Shown here: positions 5,981-13,398 of the stretch, in pieces | Position numbering within the stretch: the first letter of the stretch is position 1 | Layout of the letters: every line of letters starts with the position of its first letter | NCBI GenBank assembly: GCA_035510355.1 | Contig: DATKHF010000001.1 | Location: forward strand, 3,774-67,773 | Direction of reading: 5' to 3' | DNA: 64,000 nt | Origin: DATKHF01 sp035510355 | GTDB taxonomy: Bacteria; Patescibacteriota; Saccharimonadia; Saccharimonadales; UBA4665 | Made by a program: the position numbers and the translations under genes | The notes under the pieces: generated by a model | Databases searched by the model: none | What the model was told of the DNA's origin: nothing | What the model saw: the letters and a program-made list of their open reading frames with translations, nothing else

Positions 5981-6850
5981 CTATATGTGCAACAGTAGAT
6001 TGAGTACCACTAATTTAGTCTGTGCGTTAACCAGCAGAGCATTTTGGGCATCATGGGCAGCAGTAAGGACTTTTTGCCAACGACGAACAGTTTTATTATC
6101 GTGAGCTGCTGCAGCCCTCGCAATAGACACCTCCGCCATGCGCAGCAACGCCTGGGTGAGCTCAATAGCTTTCGTTCTGTCTTTAGCGAGACTATCAAGA
6201 CGAGCTAGGCGGTCAAAGGTTGATAGTTGTAGCAGCTCACGAGCTTGATTAACGGCTTCGACTAAGGGATGGCTCTTTTCGTCATTAAGTAGCGCGTAAA
6301 GCAGCCCCGGTAAATTACCTCCCAGCACATATACCTGTTCAAAATTTTTGGGCTCAGCGTCGGCTAATTTCTCTAGCTGGGCTCGGCCGGGCGCCCGAAT
6401 AGTTATTGTCTGTATACGCGATAAGATGGTCGGTAATAATTGCCGCGGGTTAGAAAACGTTAATATTATAACGGTGTCAGTCGGTGGTTCTTCTAAGCTC
6501 TTGAGTAAAGCATTCTGAGCTTCTAGAGTCATGGCGTCAGCATGTTCTATGATGACGAACCGTCGTAGCGTTGTAGTGCCAGTCGTTTTTAATTTTAAAA
6601 AATCGGTAAGTCCTCGAATTTGATCAATCGTAAGATTATTGCCCTCAGGTTCAATAAGCTTAAAATACGGATACTGCTCTAGCTTTGTAATTGGTTGTTG
6701 AGTGATTTCACTCACTAGCCATTTAGCAAGCGTCGTTTTACCGATACCGCCTGGACCAACCAACCCAAGAGCATGCGACGGGTTTTGGACAACAGATTCT
6801 AGCTCAAGACGGCCAACTTTATGCATTATTGGCTGATTCTGGACGCTCAC
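5981..6850 (-). CDS. holB: DNA polymerase III delta-prime (clamp loader) subunit
   Basis: This 289-aa AAA+ protein of the clamp loader helps load the beta sliding clamp on DNA. The Walker A motif GPGGIGKTT is at residues 32-40. The sensor and SRC-type region FSNPRQLLPTILSRIQTI follows, preceded by the characteristic QNALLKSLEEPP. The C-terminal third is helical. The four-cysteine zinc module of E. coli delta-prime is absent, and no cysteines occur after the Walker A segment. An intact Walker A would fit either gamma/tau or delta-prime; length and the lack of a gamma C-terminal domain favour delta-prime. Its start overlaps the rluD stop by 4 bp. Confidence 0.85.
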   Translation of the reverse strand: MSVQNQPIMHKVGRLELESVVQNPSHALGLVGPGGIGKTTLAKWLVSEITQQPITKLEQYPYFKLIEPEGNNLTIDQIRGLTDFLKLKTTGTTTLRRFVIIEHADAMTLEAQNALLKSLEEPPTDTVIILTFSNPRQLLPTILSRIQTITIRAPGRAQLEKLADAEPKNFEQVYVLGGNLPGLLYALLNDEKSHPLVEAVNQARELLQLSTFDRLARLDSLAKDRTKAIELTQALLRMAEVSIARAAAAHDNKTVRRWQKVLTAAHDAQNALLVNAQTKLVVLNLLLHI

Positions 6851-7719
6851 GACTGTTGACCTCTCATGAATTCACTAAAGGCTAGTGGAAGTGGTGCATA
6901 AAAGATCTTACGCTCTTTGTTTGGTAACGTTATCTCAAGGCTCATAGCATGTAGGTATAATCGCTTTGCCGACTTACCTTCATAAAAGGTGTCGCCAACT
7001 ATTGGATGACCAATGTGTTTGAGGTGAACACGTAACTGATGAGTTCGGCCAGTCTGCGGACGTAGCTCTAGGAGGCTATGCACACCATCTGACTCTAGAA
7101 CCTTATAATGGGTCAGAGCGGGCTTGCCATTAGCACCAGTTCGAAACGTGGCTGGTGCTTTAGGATTACGTTCGATGGGCATATCAATAATGGCTTCTGA
7201 GGGCTGTAGCTCGCCCTCGACGATTGCTGCATAGATTTTTTTAACCTTACGTTGGCTGAACTGTTTTTGGAGCCAGGCTAAGGTTGCCTGATTTTTCGCA
7301 CCGATCATTACACCAGAAGTAGCTCGATCCAGTCGATGGACTATACCAGCACGCTCACCGTCTAGATCAGTTGTCCTACCGCTGAGCCAGGTCGCAACCG
7401 TGGCCTCAGGATTAAACGCGCCCTTGCTATGAGTCAGAAGGCCAAGCGGTTTATTAATAACCACGCAGTCGTCATCTTCATAAAGAATTGGCAAGTCAAT
7501 GTCAGGTATTTCTGTCAGTTCATTAACATCGTAATCAAGTGTTATTACTTCACCAACTTTTAATTTATAACTAGAACGGGCCGGTTTACCGTTAACGAGA
7601 ATTTTTTCTAGATCACACAGTTTCTGAACAGATGCTCGGCTGATTTCTGGAACCATTTGTGCCATACATACGTCTAAACGCGTTTTAGACCATTCTACCG
7701 TTATCTTAAATTGCTTCAT
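6847..7719 (-). CDS. rluD: Large-subunit pseudouridine synthase, RluD/RluC family
   Basis: This 290-aa enzyme isomerises uridine to pseudouridine in 23S rRNA. An S4-like RNA-binding domain occupies about residues 12-62 (RLDVCMAQMVPEISRASVQKL). The catalytic domain carries HRLDRATSG with the catalytic Asp131. Later motifs include LLELRPQTGRTHQLRVHL, typical of the RluA/RluD superfamily. Length and the S4 domain favour RluD or RluC over RluA; the exact target uridines cannot be read from sequence. The gene overlaps trpS and holB by 4 bp each, so translation of the three is coupled. Confidence 0.88.
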   Translation of the reverse strand: MKQFKITVEWSKTRLDVCMAQMVPEISRASVQKLCDLEKILVNGKPARSSYKLKVGEVITLDYDVNELTEIPDIDLPILYEDDDCVVINKPLGLLTHSKGAFNPEATVATWLSGRTTDLDGERAGIVHRLDRATSGVMIGAKNQATLAWLQKQFSQRKVKKIYAAIVEGELQPSEAIIDMPIERNPKAPATFRTGANGKPALTHYKVLESDGVHSLLELRPQTGRTHQLRVHLKHIGHPIVGDTFYEGKSAKRLYLHAMSLEITLPNKERKIFYAPLPLAFSEFMRGQQS

Positions 7720-8756
7720 GCCGTTTTAGGGCGCAAGCCGACCGCTATTTGGACTTTTAGCAGTGTGGCATCAGCAATTTCATTCATAGCTGCCTCATCC
7801 GACTCTAGTTTAGCCATCAATGCTTGTTCGTCAATGTGTGCTACGGCCGACTGGAATTCCGTTAAGAAGCTCTTTACGGCGTCTGCAACGGCGCTTTTTA
7901 GCTCGTCATAACCTGTCTTACTTTCCCAGACCTTATTCACTTCGGTCTGAGGTGTCTGACTGAGGAGTGACAATATTTGTAATAAGTTGGTGATACCTGG
8001 CTGCTTCCCAAAATCAAAATGTATACTAGCCAGACTATCAGTGGTCGCGCTCATAATTTTTTTATCAGCTTCATCGGGATTATCGCCAAGAAAGATTATT
8101 CCTCGATCACTAGCATCGCTTTTACTCATTTTTTTGCTGGGATCAACGAGATCCTTAATGCGTAAACCCTGGTCTTTGCCAAAAAATTCATGTTGTTGTT
8201 TGACTGGTTTTGGCACGGAAAGCAATTCGCCAAACTGATTATTGAGTCGCACAGCGATATCGCGGGTATATTCTAGGTGCTGTGTCTGATCATCACCAAC
8301 CGGAACATACATGGCTCCGTATAAGAGAATGTCGGCTGCCATAAGGGCAGGATAGTTAAATAGCCCGACACTGATTCGGTCGTCACTAAGCTTCGCGGAC
8401 TTGTCTTTAAACTGAGTCATCCGGCTCATCTCACCAAAACCCGTAAAACAATCAAGAATCCAAGCCAGTTCGCTATGGGCGCGGACAAAACTCTGTCGGT
8501 AAATATGAATATCTACCTGATCAAGCGGCAAACCTGCAGCTACAAATAGCTTGAGAGTATGAAGAGTTTGCTCATGCAGCTTAGAGTGGTCAGTCGGAGT
8601 CGTAAAGCTGTGTAGATCAGGGACAAAGAGGTTAATTTGATAGTCTCCGGCTCGGTGCATTGCCATATCTACAATGGGCAATAGCGCTCCAAAGAGATTG
8701 CCAATATGCAAATCATTATTGGCCCTGAGCCCCGTCAAGATTACTGGTTTAGCCAT
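7716..8756 (-). CDS. trpS: Tryptophanyl-tRNA synthetase
   Basis: This 346-aa class I aminoacyl-tRNA synthetase charges tRNA-Trp in the cytoplasm. The HIGH-type signature is DLHIGNLFGA (about residues 15-24) and the KMSKS loop is KKMSKSDASD. GDDQTQHLEYTRDIA is the family motif that contacts tryptophan. Length is normal. It is the second gene of the operon, 12 bp after a 71-aa unknown. The operon promoter at 9136-9164 is followed by a Trp-containing leader peptide and a transcription attenuator, so expression is predicted to rise when charged tRNA-Trp is scarce. Confidence 0.96.
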   Translation of the reverse strand: MAKPVILTGLRANNDLHIGNLFGALLPIVDMAMHRAGDYQINLFVPDLHSFTTPTDHSKLHEQTLHTLKLFVAAGLPLDQVDIHIYRQSFVRAHSELAWILDCFTGFGEMSRMTQFKDKSAKLSDDRISVGLFNYPALMAADILLYGAMYVPVGDDQTQHLEYTRDIAVRLNNQFGELLSVPKPVKQQHEFFGKDQGLRIKDLVDPSKKMSKSDASDRGIIFLGDNPDEADKKIMSATTDSLASIHFDFGKQPGITNLLQILSLLSQTPQTEVNKVWESKTGYDELKSAVADAVKSFLTEFQSAVAHIDEQALMAKLESDEAAMNEIADATLLKVQIAVGLRPKTA

Positions 8757-8767
8757 TACTACACATA

Positions 8768-8983
8768 TTATACATCAATATCCGGCAGTAACTCCGCACC
8801 CTCAACCGCAGTCGACCCTAACGGTCGACGATCTGCTACTCTGAGCTGAATATCACCTTCCGGGGGTACTGAGTGCCCCGTTTCAAGCAATTGTCGGGCT
8901 ATTTCCTGAACCCCTCTCCATTCGTCGGGCCCTCGTTCAATGTGGAATGCTGCCAAAATAGCTTTTGCTTCCTTATCGTCCAC
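8768..8983 (-). CDS. 71-aa protein of unknown function, first gene of the trpS operon
   Basis: I do not recognise this protein. It starts at GTG 8983, supported by an excellent Shine-Dalgarno (AAAGGAG, 6 nt before the start). It is acidic, with a helical first half (EAKAILAAFHIERGPDEWRG) containing one tryptophan. The C-terminal half is Pro- and Gly-rich without a clear motif, and there are no membrane segments. It lies directly downstream of the attenuator terminator and 12 bp before trpS, so it is transcribed only when the attenuator reads through. Its role, if related to tryptophan, is not visible. Confidence 0.62.
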   Translation of the reverse strand: MDDKEAKAILAAFHIERGPDEWRGVQEIARQLLETGHSVPPEGDIQLRVADRRPLGSTAVEGAELLPDIDV

Positions 8984-9003
8984 GTAATCTCCTTTAGTGT
9001 TTT

Positions 9004-9027
9004 AAAAACCGCCTGGTTTGGCGGTTT
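9004..9027 (-). terminator. Attenuator terminator (segments 3:4) before the trpS operon
   Basis: On the minus strand an 8-bp perfect stem AAACCGCC (9027-9020) / GGCGGTTT (9013-9006) with loop AAACCA runs into a TTTTT tract (9008-9004). Segment 3 can instead pair with an identical GGCGGTTT at 9078-9071 upstream. The two pairings exclude each other. Confidence 0.82.
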
Positions 9028-9053
9028 AATCAATGCGTTCTTGGTTATGACAT

Positions 9054-9128
9054 TCATGAGCACACAGAACAAACCGCCAGGCTGGTGTCAATAAACCAAT
9101 ACTGATTGTTCTGTTGCGCTACGGTCAT
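9054..9128 (-). CDS. Tryptophan leader peptide of the trpS operon (24 aa)
   Basis: A short frame begins at ATG 9128, 7 nt after the -10 box, and ends at TGA 9054. The product is 24 aa with a single Trp at codon 11 (9098-9096) in the context NNQYWFIDTS. A ribosome waiting at that codon would cover segment 1 (9114-9106), leaving segment 2 (9078-9064) free to pair with segment 3. A ribosome at the stop codon would cover segment 2 and allow the terminator. No Shine-Dalgarno exists, so translation would be leaderless. The single Trp codon is fewer than in classical trp leaders. Confidence 0.62.
   Translation of the reverse strand: MTVAQQNNQYWFIDTSLAVCSVCS
9064..9114 (-). promoter_or_regulatory. 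Anti-antiterminator hairpin (segments 1:2)
   Basis: ACAGAACAA (9114-9106) is perfectly complementary to TTGTTCTGT (9072-9064), 9 bp. The right arm overlaps GGCGGTTT (9078-9071), the segment that can pair with segment 3 to prevent termination. A further long-range helix is possible: TTGGTT (9099-9094) with AACCAA (9046-9041), and TGACA (9090-9086) with TGTCA (9052-9048). Confidence 0.7.
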
Positions 9129-9135
9129 ACCAAGA

Positions 9136-9164
9136 AATATACTTACCTTTTTAAGAAATGTCAA
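9136..9164 (-). promoter_or_regulatory. Strong promoter of the trpS operon
   Basis: TTGACA (9164-9159), 17-bp spacer, TATATT (9141-9136). This is the best consensus promoter in the window. Predicted start of transcription is at about 9130-9128, on or next to the leader-peptide ATG. Confidence 0.85.
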
Positions 9165-9190
9165 TTAGATAAATTCACTTTTAACAGAGC

Positions 9191-9598
9191 TTAGCGTTTA
9201 GTAAACTGACGTTGCTTACGAGCACCTTTAAGGCCAAACTTCTTACGTTCTTTCTCACGTGAGTCACGACCGAGCAAATCAGCGCGACGTAAGGTCGACT
9301 TGAAGTCCTCGTTCATTGCTACGAGCGCTTTAGCAATCCCAAGACGAATTGCCTCGGCTTGACCATCGTGGCCGCCCCCAGAAACCTTAACCGTAATTGC
9401 AAATTTGTTCTCCTGAGAAAGTGCTGTAAATGGTTGCTGGAGTTTACCGAGAAGGTATTTGCTATCAGCAAAATACGTTTCAGCAGGCTGATCATTAATC
9501 GTGATGCTGCCTTTGCCGTTCATGAGTCGCACGCGAGCCGTGGCGCTCTTACGACGTCCTAGACCATAAAAATAGTTCTTCGTAGTTGATGTTGCCAT
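9191..9598 (-). CDS. rpsI: Ribosomal protein uS9
   Basis: This 135-aa protein of the 30S head has a C-terminal tail that reaches the P-site tRNA anticodon. The N-terminal YFYGLGRRKSATARVRL and the basic end (KKFGLKGARKQRQFTKR) are diagnostic; the last residues TKR correspond to the usual SKR. It overlaps rplM by one base. It is the last gene of the ribosomal supercluster in transcription order. No separate terminator lies before the trpS promoter, so readthrough would meet the attenuator. Confidence 0.98.
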   Translation of the reverse strand: MATSTTKNYFYGLGRRKSATARVRLMNGKGSITINDQPAETYFADSKYLLGKLQQPFTALSQENKFAITVKVSGGGHDGQAEAIRLGIAKALVAMNEDFKSTLRRADLLGRDSREKERKKFGLKGARKQRQFTKR

Positions 9599-10038
9599 TA
9601 TGCTTTATCCTTTACTGAAAGCTTTACAGGTTTCTGAGCTTCGTGCTGATGTTCTGTACCAGCATAGATCTTCAGCCGGGCAAGGCGGCCATCACGCAGT
9701 TTATTAGCCGGTAGCATGCCACGAATGGCATGGAGTAAGACCTCGGTTGAGTCGGTAGCAATTTTCTCAGACAACGTAGCAGATTTAAGGCCACTAGGGT
9801 AACCACTATAGCGGTAATAAATTTTCTTGTTTAGTTTGTCGCCTGTCGCGACTAAATTATCAGTATTAGTGATAATGACATAGTCCCCACAATCAATGTG
9901 GTGCGTAAACTGTGGTTTATCTTTACCGAGTAGTAAGCGGGCTGCCCTGGTGGCTACGCGACCAATTGGTGCTTCGGTGGCATCAAGAATGTACCAGCTA
10001 CGAGTCACATCTGTTGGCTTAGCGCTAAACGTCTTCAT
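9598..10038 (-). CDS. rplM: Ribosomal protein uL13
   Basis: This 146-aa protein is an early-assembly component of the 50S subunit. Signature pieces are SWYILDATEAPIGRVATRAA, HIDCGDYVIITNTD and MLPANKLRDGRLARLKIYAG. Length is normal (about 142 in E. coli). It is joined to rpsI by a one-base overlap and to rplQ by 4 bp, giving the standard rplM-rpsI pair fused behind the alpha operon. Confidence 0.98.
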   Translation of the reverse strand: MKTFSAKPTDVTRSWYILDATEAPIGRVATRAARLLLGKDKPQFTHHIDCGDYVIITNTDNLVATGDKLNKKIYYRYSGYPSGLKSATLSEKIATDSTEVLLHAIRGMLPANKLRDGRLARLKIYAGTEHQHEAQKPVKLSVKDKA

Positions 10039-10499
10039 TTCTTTTTCTCCTCAGCGGTTTTTACGGGTTTCTTTGCCGGAACCTTCTTGACAGTAGGAGC
10101 GGGCAGTTTCTCTACTGGTTTAGCAACTGGTGCAACCTTTAGATCATCCACAAAACTGACTCGAGCCAATTGGGCTAAATCGCCTCGGCGAACACGGGTC
10201 TTCTCAATACGTAGGTGTCCACTAGTTCGTCCTGCCATCTTTGGAGCGAGTTCGTCAACTAGCTTGTGAGCACTTTCCAAAGTTTGAAGTTGAGCAATAA
10301 TCTGACGACGATTGTGTAAGCCCCCCTTCTTAGCCTTGGTAATTAGCTTTTCAACGTAGGGGACAACTTCTTTAGCCTTCGGTAGAGTAGTCTCTATAGA
10401 TTCATACTTAACTAAAGAATCGGCAAGACTCTCAATCAGAGCATCGCGCTGATCGCGTTCACGGTGAAACTTTCGACCTTGATATCCGTGACGATGCAT
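10035..10499 (-). CDS. rplQ: Ribosomal protein bL17 with C-terminal extension
   Basis: This 154-aa 50S protein lies near the exit-tunnel rim. The core (residues 1-about 115) has MHRHGYQGRKFHRERDQRDA and LITKAKKGGLHNRRQI. Beyond it is a Lys-, Pro- and Ala-rich tail of some 35 residues (KLPAPTVKKVPAKKPVKTA), a low-complexity extension seen in several r-proteins here. It follows rpoA after 3 bp, the classical alpha-operon end. Confidence 0.97.
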   Translation of the reverse strand: MHRHGYQGRKFHRERDQRDALIESLADSLVKYESIETTLPKAKEVVPYVEKLITKAKKGGLHNRRQIIAQLQTLESAHKLVDELAPKMAGRTSGHLRIEKTRVRRGDLAQLARVSFVDDLKVAPVAKPVEKLPAPTVKKVPAKKPVKTAEEKKK

Positions 10500-10502
10500 A
10501 GT

Positions 10503-11444
10503 CTAGAGCTCCAACTCCGCCAGTTTCTCTTTAACTTCATCAAGCGCTTTACTGCCGAAGCCTTTTAGGTCTCGCAGTTCAGCATCACTGAGGCTAAATA
10601 AGTCTTTTAGTGTATGAATGTCATTATTGACTAACGCATTTGTTGTGCGAGCCGACAAATTCAAATCGTCGATTGACGTCATTAGTTCATCAGATTCTTC
10701 GTTATCAAAATCTTCACTTTGAGCAGAAGACACTATTTTGTGCGGTGCCGACTCAACACGAGTCTGTCCGGCTAGTGCCGTGTACTGATTGACTAATATA
10801 GCTGCCGCTTCTTCAAAAGCATCACGTGGGGTTATAGAACCGTCTGAATCAATAGTAATGAGTAGTCTATCAAGATCAGTAGCTTGACCAACACGTGTGT
10901 TCTCTACCTTATAGCGGACACGTTGAACTGGGCTAAAAATAGCGTCCAGAGCGATCATGTCGCTGGCTTTACGTGCGGTTTCTTCTTCGATCGTACGATA
11001 GCCACGGCCTTTCTCAACAACAATGTCCATAACCAGCTTAGCCTTGCTATCATCAATGTTTGCAATAACGTGGCTAGGGTTAACAACCTCAACGTCAGCA
11101 TTAGTTTGAATATCTTTAGCGGTTATCACACCTTTACCATTCTTAATAATACGAAGGGTCTGTGGTTCATCACTGAAAACTCGAAAACGAACACCCTTAA
11201 GTCGAAGCATGATATCAACGACATCTTCTTTCACGCCGTTTACTGTCGTGAACTCATGACTTGCACCTTCGATCTTAAAACTTGTAATAGCCGCGCCAGC
11301 AATACTAGAGAGGAGTACACGTCGTAAGCTGTTGCCCAGAGTCATCCCGTAACCACTGTGCAAGGGCTCAACTGTAAACGTCGCACTCACGTCACTGTGA
11401 TCGTCAATGTTTACGAGTCCGGGGGTATGAATAATATTTGGCAT
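10503..11444 (-). CDS. rpoA: RNA polymerase alpha subunit
   Basis: This 313-aa subunit is the assembly platform for beta and beta-prime. The N-terminal domain has EPLHSGYGMTLGNSLRRVLL and VVEKGRGYRTIEEE. The C-terminal DNA- and activator-binding domain has DLNLSARTTNALVNNDIHTL and LKGFGSKALDEVKEKL. A linker rich in Ser, Glu and Asp (about residues 230-250) joins them. I chose ATG 11444 because AGGAG lies just upstream. An earlier in-frame ATG at 11477 would overlap rpsD and add a non-homologous MSITRVKKENR. Confidence 0.97.
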   Translation of the reverse strand: MPNIIHTPGLVNIDDHSDVSATFTVEPLHSGYGMTLGNSLRRVLLSSIAGAAITSFKIEGASHEFTTVNGVKEDVVDIMLRLKGVRFRVFSDEPQTLRIIKNGKGVITAKDIQTNADVEVVNPSHVIANIDDSKAKLVMDIVVEKGRGYRTIEEETARKASDMIALDAIFSPVQRVRYKVENTRVGQATDLDRLLITIDSDGSITPRDAFEEAAAILVNQYTALAGQTRVESAPHKIVSSAQSEDFDNEESDELMTSIDDLNLSARTTNALVNNDIHTLKDLFSLSDAELRDLKGFGSKALDEVKEKLAELEL

Positions 11445-11457
11445 TCTGTTCTCCTTT

Positions 11458-12078
11458 TTAACGCGAGTAATACTCAACGATTAATTGCTCATTAATGTCT
11501 GGTTCCGCATCCTCGCGGGTCGGCAAACCAGTTACTTCGATTTCAAACTTCTTGCGATTGACTTTTAGCCAAGCCGGAATTTCTGCCGGTGCTGGGCTAA
11601 CATCATCAATCTGGGTAAAGTACCCGGTTTTATGACTGTGTGGTCGAGCTACCAATGTATCACCGGCTGCCAAACGAATTGATGGGATATCAACGCGTCG
11701 ACCATTTAGCATAAAATGACCGTGGGTTACTAACTGACGAGCAGCTCGACGAGACGGGGCTAGACCTGCACGATAGACAACATTATCAGCTCGTTGCTCT
11801 AAGAGTCGTAGCAAGACTTCACCAGACTGGCCTTGAGATCGGGAAGCCTCTTTCATGAGGTTACTAAACTGCTTTTCAAGCAGCCCGTACAAACGTTTAA
11901 CCTTCTGTTTTTCGCGGAGCTGTAAGCTGTACTGACTAGCTTTGTTACGGCTATTTCGACCATTGGTTTGCTGACCAGGGGGTGTCGTACGCTTTGCCAA
12001 TGCCTTGTGAGCCTTTGGGTGCAGAGCATAGCCTTCGCGGCGGCTCATTTTTACAATAGATTGGGTATCTCGTGCCAC
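11458..12078 (-). CDS. rpsD: Ribosomal protein uS4, zinc-free form
   Basis: This 206-aa primary 16S rRNA-binding protein is also a translational regulator of the alpha operon in E. coli. The S4 domain is clear (LLRLLEQRADNVVYRAGLAP, then ARQLVTHGHFMLNGRRVDIP). The N-terminal region has no cysteines, so this is the C-minus form without the zinc knuckle. The gene lies 3 bp downstream of rpsK and 13 bp upstream of the rpoA start. Confidence 0.98.
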   Translation of the reverse strand: MARDTQSIVKMSRREGYALHPKAHKALAKRTTPPGQQTNGRNSRNKASQYSLQLREKQKVKRLYGLLEKQFSNLMKEASRSQGQSGEVLLRLLEQRADNVVYRAGLAPSRRAARQLVTHGHFMLNGRRVDIPSIRLAAGDTLVARPHSHKTGYFTQIDDVSPAPAEIPAWLKVNRKKFEIEVTGLPTREDAEPDINEQLIVEYYSR

Positions 12079-12081
12079 AAT

Positions 12082-12552
12082 CTATACCCGACGAGCCTTC
12101 CGTGGGCGAACACCACCGTGTGGCACTCCCGTTACATCGCGAATACTCTCAACTTGAATACTTTGAGTCTGCAAGCTTCGAATCGCCGCATCACGACCCA
12201 ATCCAATGCCTTTAACGAAGACATCAACCTTGCTTAGCCCGTATGTTTGTTTAGCAGCCTGAGCAGCTTTCTCAGCGGCAATTTGGGCAGCATAGGCAGT
12301 ACCCTTCTTTGATCCACGGAAACCGCTAGCTCCAGCGCTACCTGTAGTTAGGGCACCGCCATTGTTGTCAGTAAAAGTAACGATTGTATTATTAAAGGTA
12401 GCTAAAATGTGTATTTGACCACTTGGTACACTTCGCTTTACTTTTTTGCGACGAGGAGTAGCAACTGTGGCTGCGGTAGCTTCAGCTTGAGGCGCTTCTA
12501 CGGGCGCATCATCTGTTGTGGTTGTAGTTTCTTTAATATCTTCTTCAGCCAT
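12082..12552 (-). CDS. rpsK: Ribosomal protein uS11 with N-terminal extension
   Basis: This 156-aa protein lies in the platform of the 30S subunit, near the E-site mRNA. The core motifs are HILATFNNTIVTFTDNNGG, KGIGLGRDAAIRSLQ and VTGVPHGGVRPRKARRV. About 35 extra N-terminal residues are acidic then Ala-rich (MAEEDIKETTTTTDDAPVEA), unlike E. coli S11 (129 aa). It lies between rpsM and rpsD, the standard order. Confidence 0.98.
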   Translation of the reverse strand: MAEEDIKETTTTTDDAPVEAPQAEATAATVATPRRKKVKRSVPSGQIHILATFNNTIVTFTDNNGGALTTGSAGASGFRGSKKGTAYAAQIAAEKAAQAAKQTYGLSKVDVFVKGIGLGRDAAIRSLQTQSIQVESIRDVTGVPHGGVRPRKARRV

Positions 12553-12561
12553 ATGGTTCCT

Positions 12562-12948
12562 CTACGTCTTTGATGCCACTTTCTTCGCTGTGCCACCGAC
12601 AGTAACTTTCTTGCCGCGGCGGGTACGAGCGTTGGTCTTGGTACGTTGACCGCGAGACGGCAAGCTAGCTGTATGGCGAATGCCACGGTAAGACTTAATG
12701 TCCTTTAAGCGCTTAATGTTGCCGCTAACGATCCTTTGTAATTCACCTTCAACCGTATATTTATCGTTGATGAAATCCTGTATTTTAGCAATTTCAGAAT
12801 CAGTCAAATTCTTCGTTCGCACTGTCGGATCAACTTTAGCGGCTGCTAAAATATCACGACTTGTCTTCGGACCAATCCCGTAGACGTATGTCAAAGAAAT
12901 CTGTACTTGCTTTTCACTTGGAATGGTAACACCAGAAATTCGAGCCAT
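12562..12948 (-). CDS. rpsM: Ribosomal protein uS13
   Basis: This 128-aa 30S head protein makes bridges to the 50S subunit and P-site tRNA. It starts MARISGVTIPSEKQVQISLT, carries YGIGPKTSRDILAAAKV, and ends in the basic tail RGQRTKTNARTRRGKK. Length is normal. It follows rpmJ after 2 bp. Confidence 0.98.
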   Translation of the reverse strand: MARISGVTIPSEKQVQISLTYVYGIGPKTSRDILAAAKVDPTVRTKNLTDSEIAKIQDFINDKYTVEGELQRIVSGNIKRLKDIKSYRGIRHTASLPSRGQRTKTNARTRRGKKVTVGGTAKKVASKT

Positions 12949-12950
12949 AA

Positions 12951-13067
12951 CTATCCCTGCCTCTGCTTATGCTTTGGCTTAAACTTGTTAATGACATACA
13001 CTCGACCTTTACGGCGAACGATTTTGTCATCTGGACTGATCTTCTTGACACTTGCACGCACTTTCAT
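12951..13067 (-). CDS. rpmJ: Ribosomal protein bL36, cysteine-free form
   Basis: This 38-aa protein runs from ATG 13067 to TAG 12951. It starts [20 protein letters not shown] and ends KPKHKQRQG, both diagnostic of L36. The usual zinc ligands (three Cys and one His) are absent: the CxxC position reads SPDD and the third cysteine is Asn. It is therefore the zinc-independent type. It lies between infA and rpsM, as in most bacteria. The gene is easily overlooked because of its size. Confidence 0.95.
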   Translation of the reverse strand: MKVRASVKKISPDDKIVRRKGRVYVINKFKPKHKQRQG

Positions 13068-13109
13068 GCGGATCATTGCTCCTTTGCTGCGAATGACTCA
13101 CTGCTTAAT

Positions 13110-13331
13110 TTATGACTTGCGATAGGTGATTCTGCCCTTCGTGAGATCGTAAGGGGTCAACTCGACCGTAACGCTGTCACCTGGCACTATACGAATGTAA
13201 TGTTTACGCATTTTGCCGGCAACATGAGCTATAATTTGATGGCCATTTTCGAGCTCTACCCGAAACTGAGTCCCTGGAAGGGTCTCTATAATAGTCCCGG
13301 TGAGTTCGATTACTTCTTTACTTGCCGCCAT
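13110..13331 (-). CDS. infA: Translation initiation factor IF-1
   Basis: This 73-aa OB-fold protein blocks the ribosomal A site during initiation. Motifs are [38 protein letters not shown] and [16 protein letters not shown] 13331 is chosen because it matches the family start and follows the promoter at 13351-13379. A longer frame would run through that promoter. No Shine-Dalgarno is visible in the short leader. map and adk, usually upstream, are absent. Confidence 0.97.
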   Translation of the reverse strand: MAASKEVIELTGTIIETLPGTQFRVELENGHQIIAHVAGKMRKHYIRIVPGDSVTVELTPYDLTKGRITYRKS

Positions 13332-13350
13332 AAATATATAACAAGATTTA

Positions 13351-13379
13351 AGTATACCAAGGTCACCGAAGTTTGTAAA
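13351..13379 (-). promoter_or_regulatory. Promoter before infA
   Basis: TTTACA (13379-13374), 17-bp spacer, TATACT (13356-13351), between the secY stop and infA. The 15-mer ACACTTTACAAACTT covering the -35 box is identical in the tuf promoter. Confidence 0.8.
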
Positions 13380-13398
13380 GTGTTTTCCTCGATTAAAC

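Noticed and set aside
9054..9128. Similarity of the leader peptide (YWFID) to TnaC (WFNID), which senses free tryptophan in the ribosome tunnel
   Set aside because: Only four residues match and the downstream gene is trpS, not tnaA. The pairing geometry explains the leader without TnaC-type arrest.
8984..9190. T-box riboswitch for trpS
   Set aside because: No T-box sequence or specifier stem was found. The leader peptide and overlapping segments fit attenuation better.
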